DNA from: Saccoglossus kowalevskii
Lineage: Eukaryota > Hemichordata > Enteropneusta > Harrimaniidae
Assembly (NCBI RefSeq): GCF_000003605.2
Contig: NW_003158755.1
Coordinates: 2,068 to 25,554, forward strand
Reading direction: 5' to 3'
Length of the DNA: 23,487 nt
The translations under genes and the position numbers were made by a program. Shown in pieces: positions 1 to 8,760 of this stretch. The notes under the pieces are model-generated. The model did not search any database and was not told the DNA's origin. It saw nothing but the letters and a program-made list of their open reading frames with translations. The stretch's first letter is position 1; the number at the start of each line of letters is the position of its first letter.

Positions 1-62
1 TGACCCACTGGGCTCGTGCAGAAATCACGCTGTCATTCGTCGATCTGTTAGTTGAACCAAAC

Positions 63-281
63 ATGGAAAGGGATACACATATGATGAAAACAATAATTGA
101 CATATTGAAATTAATTCCTTTTGTTATTATAGTATTTATTGCGAGTCATCGTGCAATGAGTGGCTTAGAAGTTTTGATATTTATTTGTTTACGTCAATGT
201 AGCATTGAAAGAAAATATCGGTTGCAGCACATGAATATTCGTCGCCGACGACACAGTCACTCTACTCACCTAGTGGAGTGA
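63..281 (+). other. 72-codon open frame, weak LETM-like membrane segment
   Basis: The frame is open from the window edge; the first Met is at 63. Residues about 11-26 (IIDILKLIPFVIIVFI) are hydrophobic and resemble the start of the LETM1-type mitochondrial membrane segment (pattern D-(L/I)-x-(R/K)-L-(V/I)-P-F). After that, similarity stops. It may be a fragment of an exon, a pseudogene or chance. No splice site convincingly limits it. Confidence 0.15.
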
Positions 282-286
282 CTGTG
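252..286. repeat. 11-bp perfect hairpin
   Basis: cacagtcactc (252-262) pairs with gagtgactgtg (276-286) around a 13-base loop. Function unknown. It overlaps the end of the open frame at 63-281. Confidence 0.7.
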
Positions 287-1480
287 ATTTCAATCATTAC
301 TACTGTATCCGATCATATGTATATTTATGTGTTCTCTGAAAATTCACCACTGATTTCGTTTCGTGTCGAGCGTTCAAGTAGATCTCTAAGGTGAACGCCA
401 CTAATGTGTACCCGAAAGTGACTTGGCTGAGAAATGATTACGTACTACAATATACTAACACTGACTATCTTTTTCTAACTTTTGAAAGTAATAGTTTTAA
501 GAAATATTCATTGTGTGTTTTAATCATAGGTTAATCAACAGTATGTTTATAAGTTCAGTCACATCAGACAAAACACATCACTTGATGCCACAGTGGTAAC
601 ACCTCTTTAATTGTAGAAGTAACACACATGATTATAAACAATGTATTAACCAACAAGTGTGAGTGTCTTGGCTTAGTTCAAGTACAGCACCTTACACGTT
701 TTTTTTCAAAACATAAAATATGACGGAACTTCGTTCATAGCCCAACTAGACTTTTTTTTATATTTTTGAAATGTCATAAATTTGACCTAATAAAGAAGTT
801 CAGGAAGCGTGATGTATTGGAGCTAAGCACGTCTGGGGGTACATCAATTATCAAGCCACGACTGTGTTTGTCGTTGATTGCGGGATCATGACGCGTGAGT
901 AATTGTACTTAACAATCAATTTAAAAACAAGTTGTATGAGGGCGCTATATACGAACATGGAATAATTTTATATGTGGACAACGCTTATACCTAATGCACA
1001 TTTAAATTGTAAACGGTTATATACACCATGTAAGGATAAATATTAAAAGACAGTTCCCGGAAAACGTCAAAATAAATTAATTTACAATGGGCGTACTCTG
1101 CGTACATAACGTGGAAGAACACAAAAATACACCGGAAACCGTTAACGTAATAATCGGTAACCCAGCTGTACATGTTGTTTCAGTTTCAATGTAAATTGGC
1201 GTATATTTTTGCATTTACGTTTCTTCCGCCCAACTTAATCATCGGGTATTTAAAAGTATACTTTATAAACGTTGAACGGAAATCTGCAGTTTTTCAGAAA
1301 TTACCGTTGATTTACGTTGGACTGAATGGACGACAAACGTAGCATTCCGGCTGCCGGTTACGCGACGGATATGCCACCCCAACAGTCCGATGGTTACGCG
1401 ACGGTTACACTGCATAACCGCCATGTAACCGTTGTTTAACCGTACCGGAAACAGGCGATTTTATGCCGTTTTCTGGATTA
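287..1480. other. Non-coding stretch without recognised gene
   Basis: Low-complexity AT-rich DNA. The only structures seen are a CTCF-like word at 934-949 (gtatgagggcgctata) and two 13-bp copies of ggttacgcgacgg at 1356-1368 and 1392-1404, in a locally CpG-rich patch (1310-1460). No supported exon. Confidence 0.5.
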
Positions 1481-2040
1481 AAATATCAATCACCACATGT
1501 GGCTTTAATTCAATACGAATATTATATCACTAGTTTCCGCTGATGTCACCATACTTGTCCATATCAGATTAGTATAAGCCAATTTAAAGTATTACAGGCA
1601 CTTGATATGTGAAAAGAACATTTAATGACAAATTAAATAAATGAATAACATATCACACAAATAATTTTCAGCCATATAATGAAATATTATTGTAATCATC
1701 TTTAACTATCGTAATTAATAATAATTCATTGACAGTGTACAAAATGCCTCCAGCAATAAATTTAAGTACTGGGTAACAATACAAAATTAAAACAAACTGT
1801 GAAATATTATAATTACATCACGTGGTACTCAAATCTATGTTTATAGTTGACATTTGTTGCATAAATGTATCTAGTTTGGGATGTATGCAGTAATATATTG
1901 GAATATTTTCGAACAGTGCATACTAAATATGGCATTGCAAAATAAAATTAAAATTGTCATTCAATAATATGTATGTTTTATCTATTTCATATCAAAACAT
2001 CATGATCAAAACGTTATCACTCTTTTGCATACTTAACGAA

Positions 2041-3463
2041 TTAGCAAAATAACACGTGTCTGAATGTTTCTGTGCCTTTACATTTTAAAATGTTTTGGTC
2101 TAGTTTATCGATTTTATAGCTCAACTTCTCTTTCCCTTTTAATGCCTTCCTATTTTTCGAAAGAAAGTACATTCTGAATGTCTCTGTTCCCTGACTCACT
2201 GTTTTAATGCCACTCCTGTTATCCTCTTGTGTACTTTTCAAAAAATCTAACACGAACAATGACCCCTTCTCCAGCTGATCAGAGTTGTTTATGGACTGGA
2301 TATTTCGAGTGTACATTTGTTCTCCTCGATCGCTTGAATGAACAAAACTATTGTCACAATCTTTGCACGGAAATAGCTTCAGCCTTGTATGTATAAGCAT
2401 GTGATTATTTAGACTACCAGACTGATTGAAGCATTTCTCGCATTGTTTGCACTGATATGGCTTCAATCCTGTATGTGTACGCATGTGCTCCTTCAGATGA
2501 CCAGACTGAATGAAGCTTTTCTTGCATTGTTCACACTGAAATGGCTTTAGCCCTGTATGTGTACGCATGTGCAGTTTTAGATTTGTTGAACGAGTAAAAC
2601 GCTTCTCACATTGTTTGCATTGAAATGGCTTCAGTCCTGTATGTGTACGCATGTGATTTATTAGACTACCAGCCTGAGAGAACCATTTCATACATTGTTT
2701 GCACTGAAATGACTTCAATCCTGTATGTGTATGCATGTGCTCTCTCAGATGCCCAGACTGAGTGAAGCATCTCTCACATTGTTTGCACTGGAATGGCTTC
2801 AATCCTGCATGTGTAAGCATGTGATTTTTTAGACCACCAGACTGAGTGAAGCTTTTCATGCATTGTTTGCACTGAAATGGCTTCGATCCTGTATGTGTAC
2901 GCATGTGCACCTTCAGATGACCAGACTGAGTGAAGCTTTTCATGCATTGTTTGCACTGAAATGGCTTTAACCCTGTATGTCTAACCATGTGCACCTTCAG
3001 ATGGCCAGACTGAGTAAAGCTTTTGTCACATTGTTTGCACTGAAATGGCTTCACCCCTGTATGTGTAAGCATGTGCTGTTTTAGACAACCAGACCGAGTG
3101 AATCTTTTCTCGCATTGTTTACACTGAAATGGCTTTAACCCTGTATGTGTAAGCATGTGCTGTTTTAGATATTTTGAACGAGTAAAACATTTCCCACATT
3201 GTTTGCACTGAAGTGGTTTTCAATCCTGTATGTGTAAGCATGTGATTGTTTAGACCACCAGACTCAGTAAAGCATTTGTCACATTGTTTGCACTTGATTG
3301 GTTTCAATCCTGTATGTGTAAGCATGTGCTGTTTTAGATTGCACGACCGAGTGAAATACTTCTTACACTGCGTGCACTGAAACCTTTTTTCAATGGACTG
3401 CACACATGCAGGTTCTCTGTTGATTTTGTCAACACCTCTACTGGTATCTGGCTGTGATGACAT
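2041..3463 (-). CDS. Multi-finger C2H2 zinc-finger protein, last exon, with one frameshift (copy A)
   Basis: Probable nuclear DNA-binding protein of the poly-C2H2 class. Seen: from the ATG at 3463 (MSSQPDTSRG...) the frame encodes two complete fingers. A third finger, whose reading frame is shifted by one base near 3217-3220, leads into a second open frame with nine more canonical fingers of the form C-x2-C-x12-H-x3-H on a strict 28-residue period. A thirteenth unit (codons ~364-386) keeps the cysteines but has lost both histidines. The tail of about 87 residues has no recognisable domain and repeats the word GTETFR. The 1423-nt span equals 474 codons plus one base, which fits a single inserted base. 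Linkers read TGLKP rather than the usual TGEKP. No KRAB, SCAN, BTB or ZAD domain is visible; one could lie in another exon. The start is chosen because a matching start and leader exist in copy B (14742). DNA target and function are unknown. The frameshift may be a real mutation or a sequence error. Confidence 0.85.
3217..3220 (-). other. Single-base frameshift in the zinc-finger frame
   Basis: On the minus strand the linker before finger 3 reads TTG-AAA-ACC instead of the TTG/TTA-AA(A/G)-CCA found at the other linkers. There is one extra A in this run. Upstream frame: fingers 1 and 2. Downstream frame: rest of finger 3 through finger 13. Removing one base restores the 28-residue period, so no other change is needed to explain the break. 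Confidence 0.8.
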
Positions 3464-3956
3464 TTTTCAATCTGTATTTACTTCTAATATTAGGTTCTAT
3501 ATGTATAGCTGATTGTACGAGTTAGTATGAAGGTAATCTTATTGGATGAGGTTTGGAATTTGTGGTTTGGTTTGAAATGTTCTAGCTTTAAATAAACACC
3601 AAAACTCAGCAAGCAATCACATTACACATTCTACCACAATGAACTAATATGTAATTCTAATATTGCACACTTAGGTTGTGTTATTTTTTCATTAATAATT
3701 TAAGGCATACAATGTGACATTGAAAGCATAATTCTCTATGTGTACATGTAGGTAATTTTCCTATAAATTTCCAGTGACAAATTACAGAGGTTTTGTGTTT
3801 GCTTTTTGAAATCACTTGGGTATGTTTCTAAAGTGTTTAGGAATTTGTCTCACTTCTCTGGATATCTTTGGAAATGAAATGTACTACATTGTATTCCAGG
3901 GCTTCATTCGGTAAAGTGTTCTTCATCTATACATTGGCAGCAAGTTCAGTTTTCAC

Positions 3957-3970
3957 CTATAAAATAACAG
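3957..3970 (-). other. Splice acceptor, upstream of zinc-finger exon (copy A)
   Basis: On the minus strand the sequence reads CTGTTATTTTATAG, then exon GTGAAAACTGAACTTG starting at 3956. The same acceptor and following exon start are kept in copy B at 15145-15158, although surrounding non-coding sequence has diverged. In both copies the spliced frame meets a TAG nine codons past the junction (VKTELAANV-stop; VKTEVASNV-stop). The exon is therefore probably 5' UTR or carries a short upstream ORF. Whether another intron separates it from the ATG at 3463 is unclear; a 'tacag' just upstream of both ATGs could be a second acceptor. Confidence 0.55.
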
Positions 3971-4049
3971 AATGAAAAAAATATAACAAAACATAATTTG
4001 AGTGCAACACGGTGAAATGATGGATATCTAACTGCAGTGTACCATGTCC

Positions 4050-4550
4050 TTATGTGCTTCTATAGAGCCTAGCCTCAACCAATCAAAATATATTTTAGTT
4101 GGAATGCTAGTTTTTGTATGTGTCTCTACAGAACCTAGGAAAAACTTACATGTAAATACAGTGTGAGTGGAATGAATGTAAATACAAATATAGTGTGATA
4201 ACAAAGCAGCCTATCTAGCTATAATAAAAGATTTCTATGTGTCTCTACAGATTTTAAAAACAGAGCTACATGTAGAGATAATGTATCAATGTATAAGTAT
4301 GATATGATCACAAAACAGCCTATCTAGCTAATGTTCTGTGTGTCTCAGATTCTAGGAAAATAGCTACATGTGGTACAATAAAAACTAAAAATAAAAGTAA
4401 GGTGTGATATCAGAGCATCCTACATAGCTAGAATGTTAGTTATCAAAGTGTCTTTTTAAAACCTGGAATATTACCTACATGTAGATACAATGTATTAAAG
4501 TGATAGTATTGTGTGATATCATAGCAGCCTGCATAGCTAGAATTAGGCAG
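4050..4550. repeat. Tandem array of ~100-120 bp units, left part
   Basis: About four to five degenerate units share the order: gtgtctctacag, (g)aacctaggaa, ctacatgta, aatgtatcaaagt, gtgatatcagagcagcc, tatctagctagaat. The gtgtct anchors lie near 4120, 4240, 4340 and 4448. The array sits inside the zinc-finger intron. It is interrupted by the DIRS element and resumes at 8368. Confidence 0.7.
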
Positions 4551-4570
4551 TACGTTTTCAACGCACCAAT

Positions 4571-4617
4571 TCACATATTTAATACCCATCATATACCCAG
4601 GTCAGTCAAAATTATCT
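4571..4617. repeat. Degenerate third copy of the DIRS terminal repeat
   Basis: A stretch containing taatacccatcatatac and ccaggtcagtcaaaattat is a direct, degraded copy of the left terminal repeat at 4740-4803 (caattacccacagtagac, cagtcagtcaaaattac). It lies about 167 bp outside it. It could be the true outer terminus of the element, with the copy at 4740 then taking the place of an internal complementary region. It could also be a relic of another insertion. Confidence 0.5.
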
Positions 4618-4739
4618 GCAATCAGCGAATAACAGAGAGAGAATTACAGGTTGGGAAGCCAATGACCTCATAAATCCTGAAGTCTATAGTAGGGTAAAAA
4701 CTGTGTGAATAGGCGGGTTGAAAACCATATGCCTGAATT

Positions 4740-4803
4740 CACTACATTCAATTACCCACAGTAGACTCCAGTCAGTCAAAATTACTATTTGGAACTGTAG
4801 GCA
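4740..4803. repeat. DIRS left inverted terminal repeat (64 bp)
   Basis: Read by eye against the reverse complement of 8304-8367, the two 64-bp segments match without gaps at about 56 of 64 positions. They share cactac, ttcaattaccca, gtcagt, aaaattactattt and gaactgtaggca. Inverted terminal repeats flanking an RT/RNase H/tyrosine recombinase remnant are diagnostic of DIRS-type elements. Confidence 0.85.
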
Positions 4804-5159
4804 AAGTCAGACGATGATAGGTGGTTGGTTTATGAGCAAAATCAGAAACAATAAAGGGTGTCCCAGTCACTTACAATATTTCCTACTTACGACAACCACG
4901 TAGATAGGACCAGTGACAAACAATGTTTACACTTGCCAGTGTTGTCCTGATAACTGCTGGTAGGGTGACGGGGTTGCCCGAGGATACTAGATCCAAACCT
5001 AAATGCTTTGATGACTAGCATTCCAAAGAAAAAGAGGCCGACATAGTTCTGCATGAAGGCATAGGCCGAAAACGAGAGCTTGACATGTCTTTGACATGAC
5101 GGGAGAAACATCTCTGCACTAATCTGTAGGAGAGACTACCCTTTCACCTATGCACAGTG

Positions 5160-6181
5160 AACCCTGTAGTCATCTGGGCCGGGGCAGTAACCAAAGTATT
5201 ACCAACTACAACGGAACCAACCTTAAAAAGTACCTTCCTCAATGGTTTGGGTGTCTCTTTGGTAACAACTGGTAAAGAAGTTTGCGCTCTCCAAAAGCCC
5301 GAGGGGTACCTGATGCAATAGCCAATGAGTCAGCAATCACACAAACTCTATGTGCACGTATTTGATGTCTCGGTAGACCCTGTGTCGAGCATGTCAGGTA
5401 GTCATAAACCTTGCACACTGAAAGGGGAGGTCAGGAGTCTGGTTTGTTCTACTTACCCTGGCCTTAACACATAACCATGTGGTTGCTCCAATGCCTCGAC
5501 TCATTAGTACAATTCTTGTAGTAACTCAATTCTCAAACTAGGCATAGAAGCAACTCCTCTTGATCCTCCTTGTCAACAATGTTGGATAGACGGGGATGAC
5601 GATCGGCTACGAATCATGTCCAAGGATCTTAGGATCCTAGGCGAGAAACGCAATTCACATCTTTAGCACAGCTGAATTGTCCATAAAGGTGGCACAATCA
5701 TCTGAGAAGAACAATGCCCCTAGCTCAAAATGACACGAGAGCTAGTAGAAAGACTGTTTTCCACGTCAAATATTTTGAGGTTGCATATCCCAGAGGTTCT
5801 AAGTGTGGTCTGCTTAAAGCTGACAATAATACAGACAAGTTCCAAATAGGACGGTTCCCTTGTTCAGGGTCTAGGTCTTTGATGGAAAGCAGTAAACAGC
5901 CTCCAAATAAGATGACTATCGGCTAATCTTGTCACAAAAGGATTCTCGATGGTGGCTGAAAAAGCTGGTAATGATCGCTGCATAGTACAATCCGAGCTCA
6001 TCAAAACAATTGTAGAAAAACAGCTACCTGGCCAACAGAGAGATGGCATGGAACCAGTCTCACTTCTAATACGTCAATCAACGTACGCCCGCCATTTTGG
6101 GATGTAGGCTGCATTGATGGAATCCCTATTCGCTCTTGGCAGGACGTTGGCAGCTTGCTCAGATAAGTGAGTCAACTGAGA
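5160..6181 (-). pseudogene. DIRS tyrosine recombinase relic
   Basis: The N-terminal SAM-like part is recognisable near 6180-6070 (QLTHLSEQAANVLPRANRD, then PKWRAYVD). The core follows near 5860-5740 (PIWNLSVLLL, then LSRPHLEPLGYAT, then LTWKTVFLLALVS). The box II region near 5355-5310 reads RAHRVCVIADSLAIASGTP; the HxxR arginine is here a cysteine. The C-terminal segment FTSCYQRDTQTIEEGTF near 5270-5225 carries the likely nucleophile tyrosine. Fragments fall in different frames and are broken by stops. The assignment rests on the order of motifs as in other DIRS recombinases. Confidence 0.75.
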
Positions 6182-6439
6182 GCCTTGTAGCATGTTATTG
6201 GTACACCGCTGAGCCTGGAAGCACTACTGGTATTTCCAACAGTAGTTGAAACCAGTTTCTGCTTGGTACATTGGGCGCCCCTGTGTCCAAATACGCAAAA
6301 ACGCATCCCTTTTCCAGGCTCGACAGAAGTGTAACATGCTGTGAATGGGTATAACTTTTGACTGTCCCACCACCGAAACAGTCTGGAGGCTGCCACTCCG
6401 CATTACAGAGACTGAGCTGCCAAAAGGGGGTGCCCACTT

Positions 6440-7315
6440 GCCTGATCCTCACCTCTGGAAGGTGGTGTGCAGCTGGTTCCACAATATACTCCAGGTATCA
6501 AAGAAGAATTTGCTCTGCAAGAACTGATAGCATTGGCGATCTGGTTCCCCCTACTTGTTGATATAAGAAACCACCACTGTGTTGTCCATGCGAAGCAAGA
6601 CTCTGTGTCTATGGGTAGTAAGTGTATCAGTGCAAGTGCACTGCTTTCAGATTGAGCCAATTTATATGGTTGCCCTGAACCCAATGCAGGGCTTGTTCAT
6701 CCAATAGGTGCGCTCTCCAATCTGTTAGGGAGGCATCTGTTATCAGAGTCTTAGCCGTGGCAAGTGGGTCCAAAGAAACCAATGGCTGGGGTTGGCAATT
6801 ACCTTTCATAAGGGCAATGCATCCCATGCTTGGCAAGAGTGAGTTACTCACTTCTTCAGTTCCCAAAGGTGAGCCCAGTGCTGCAACAAAGTGTGCTGTA
6901 CCGGGCGGCTGCATAACACAGCTTGGGCAACTACCTGTGAACTGAGGTCATCATTCCAATGATACGCATCAGCTCTTGAAGAGACACAGCGGGAACGTTG
7001 AGTAGAATTTCAGCTAGGCCACTCAGAGCTGGGCAAAGAGCCTGCAATGGTTTTACCAAGCCCTCATCCATGTCGAACTTCATGCTCAGAAACCCAAACG
7101 CTGTGTTGTGTTTGGATGGGACTTTCTTGATTTACTAGGAAGCCCAAATGTTGTAGTAAATCCTGTATTAGCCTTACTTGCTCGGCCAACAACCACTTGT
7201 TGGTTGTGTAGCAATCCTGAACTTGAACTTGAATTGAGGGAGTGGTTGAATTGCTTGCATCGGTATGTGCAGTTAAGCATCGCCCAAGTCTAGATAGGCT
7301 AACCAGTAATGACAA
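6440..7315 (-). pseudogene. DIRS reverse transcriptase / RNase H relic
   Basis: RT motif A is recognisable at 7290-7260 as LDLGDA-stop-LHIPM. It is followed by QFKFKF and then jumps directly to NKWLLAEQ and LLQHLGFLVNQE near 7200-7130, normally the region after the YxDD box. The palm segment with the catalytic Asp pair is therefore missing. The RT-RNase H connection runs to about 6950 (for example GLVKPLQALCPALSGLAEIL). RNase H follows at 6915-6500: LITDASLTDWRAHLL, HINWLNLKAVHL, and LLRMDNTVVVSYINK, where the last runs into a stop at the position usually held by Gln. Several frameshifts are present. Confidence 0.8.
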
Positions 7316-7329
7316 GGTAAGGAGAGTAA

Positions 7330-8226
7330 AAGAGTGCCCAGTGTTTCAAGGTTCAGACTCCAGCTGAACATATGCCCATCCCCCCTATTGCGGACCGAAG
7401 CATCAAACTTGCTTCCCCTGCGAGCTTGCTGGGAAACAACCCAAGGAAGAGGGGGCCACCACCTGGTTCCTTCCTTCTGGGGCAGGGGGGTACCGCCACT
7501 TTTCCCTCCCTCAGAAGAGCCGGGAACCTTGCCTCCTGGCCACTTGTTGTCAGTGGGTGCAGATTTTGGTCTTTACATTTTCTCAGCTTGGGGTTCTTCC
7601 CGCTTTTCCTGCCCGTACCGGAAGTGGTAAACAACACCGTGACTCAGATCATAGGCAAAAATAGGCAAAACAACATCCCGCTGCAGAGAGGGATACCCTC
7701 CCATGAGAGCCAAATGACATTGCAGGATATTCTGTGTAGGTGTTGTTGTCCCACCAATGACTGTGTACTGGTCTAGGGAGCTGGTTCTTTCTGAATTTGA
7801 GACTTCAGAGCGCTGGAGGTGCTGATCAATGCGTTCCCATGGGCCGGCCACAAACTTAAAAGTTGAGTCACCACTCTGCTGTCAGGGCATGGATTGTTTC
7901 CAACTGAACTGTCGAAATATTCCATCTCCATTTGGCCGTCCCACCGAACCAACAATTTGTGGCACCGGGGACAAGGGAAGGAGCCGAGAGATCTAGTTGG
8001 CATGAGATTTGCCTCCGGACTCTGCATCGATTGGGTAGCCCTTGGTCCAGCAAGAGGCATGAGATTACCCTACCCTAAGGACTTAGCCCTCTATTCCGCA
8101 GGAAACCAAGGTCTGCCCATCGACACTGTCTGTGTGTTCCCAATGTGTCCAGCACTTGGCCAGACAAGGAGAGTCAGCAGTCGGTGTTGCTTGCCCTGCC
8201 TTGTCTCGGTCACGTGGTTCGGGCAT
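7330..8226 (-). pseudogene. DIRS gag-like ORF1 relic
   Basis: This is the 5'-proximal part of the element, between the right terminal repeat and the RT. A plausible start at 8226 gives MPEPRDRDKAGQATPTADSP, followed by a Cys/His-containing stretch (CLAKCWTHWEH) and a stop about 50 codons in. Further fragments in shifted frames include a CPRCH motif near 7970 and a Pro/Gly/Lys-rich stretch near 7400-7560. Gag proteins of these elements are poorly conserved. The call rests mainly on position and strand, not on a domain match. Confidence 0.45.
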
Positions 8227-8303
8227 AGAAGAAAATATATGGAGTCATGGGGCTTTCCTTGATATAGATTTCTCTCTCTGTCGTTGGTTGAAACACATAT
8301 TAA

Positions 8304-8367
8304 TGCCTACAGTTCAAAATAGTAATTTTCACTGACCAGGGTCTATGGTGGGTAATTGAACGTAGTG
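8304..8367. repeat. DIRS right inverted terminal repeat (64 bp)
   Basis: This is the inverted partner of 4740-4803 (see there), at the 5' end of the minus-strand element. Its outer end abuts resumed tandem-array sequence (cttgcttgttttctttgtgtc), which fixes the right boundary well. Confidence 0.85.
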
Positions 8368-8640
8368 CTTGCTTGTTTTCTTTGTGTCTTTGCAGAAGCC
8401 TGGATAATATGACAAAGTAGATGTAATGTACCAAAGTAAAAGTATGGTGTGATATCAGAGCAGCCTATCTAGGTAGAATACAAGTTTCATGTGTGTCACT
8501 GCAGTTCCAATATGTAGACACAATACATTGAGATATCTTTCTATAGAACGCTAGTTTTCTATGTACCCACAAAACCTATCATGATAGCTACTTATGGATA
8601 CAATGTTGGTGGAATGTATGGAAGTAGAATAAGACATAAC
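8368..8640. repeat. Tandem array of ~100-120 bp units, right part
   Basis: This continues the array seen at 4050-4550, with the same modules: tgtgtctttgcag, aatgtaccaaagtaaaagt, gtgtgatatcagagcagcc, tatctaggtagaat, then a second unit starting near 8490 and a fragment near 8555. Together with the left part it shows that the DIRS element split a pre-existing array. Confidence 0.65.
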
Positions 8641-8682
8641 CATCTACATGTATACGTATTTAAAATTATCGAAATGAACTGC

Positions 8683-8760
8683 ACTTACCTGAAGTGGATT
8701 GTGCATGTGAAACCTTTACTCTGTACACTACACTACACTACACTATACCATCTGATTCTA
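8683..8760 (-). other. Upstream exon 3' end with consensus splice donor (copy A)
   Basis: On the minus strand the sequence reads CCACTTCAG|GTAAGT, with the last exon base at 8689. This is a perfect match to the metazoan donor consensus. Copy B has CTTGTTG|GTAAGT at the homologous place (last exon base 15488). Exon sequence just upstream aligns between the copies (GGTTTCCACAC / GGTTTCACATG). With the acceptor at 3957 this defines an intron of 4732 bp in copy A, against 343 bp in copy B. The 5' end of the exon is not determined; 8760 is an arbitrary limit. Confidence 0.55.
8726..8745. repeat. (CACTA)4 microsatellite
   Basis: Four perfect CACTA copies lie close to the conserved splice donor, inside the probable upstream exon. 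Copy B has only a degenerate equivalent (cacagcacacc). Confidence 0.8.

Larger units (their letters stand above)
4740..8367 (-). mobile_element. DIRS-type tyrosine-recombinase retrotransposon relic
   Basis: DIRS elements copy themselves through reverse transcriptase and RNase H and integrate with a tyrosine recombinase rather than a DDE integrase. Going 5' to 3' on the minus strand, the relic holds a gag-like segment, RT, RNase H and a tyrosine recombinase between 64-bp inverted repeats. All frames carry stops and frameshifts, and the RT has an internal deletion. At 3.6 kb it is shorter than typical full elements (about 5-6 kb). It has inserted into a tandem repeat array, with no obvious target-site duplication, as expected for this class. 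The matching intron of copy B lacks it, so insertion probably postdates the locus duplication. It is dead as an autonomous element. Confidence 0.85.

Noticed and set aside
2774-2956. Second-frame minus-strand ORF over the fingers
   Set aside because: It is a shadow frame created by the 84-bp finger repeat; it reads translated finger DNA in the wrong phase.
7372-7776. 134-codon plus-strand open frame in the DIRS element
   Set aside because: The retrotransposon proteins lie on the minus strand; this is an antisense shadow in its GC-richer body.
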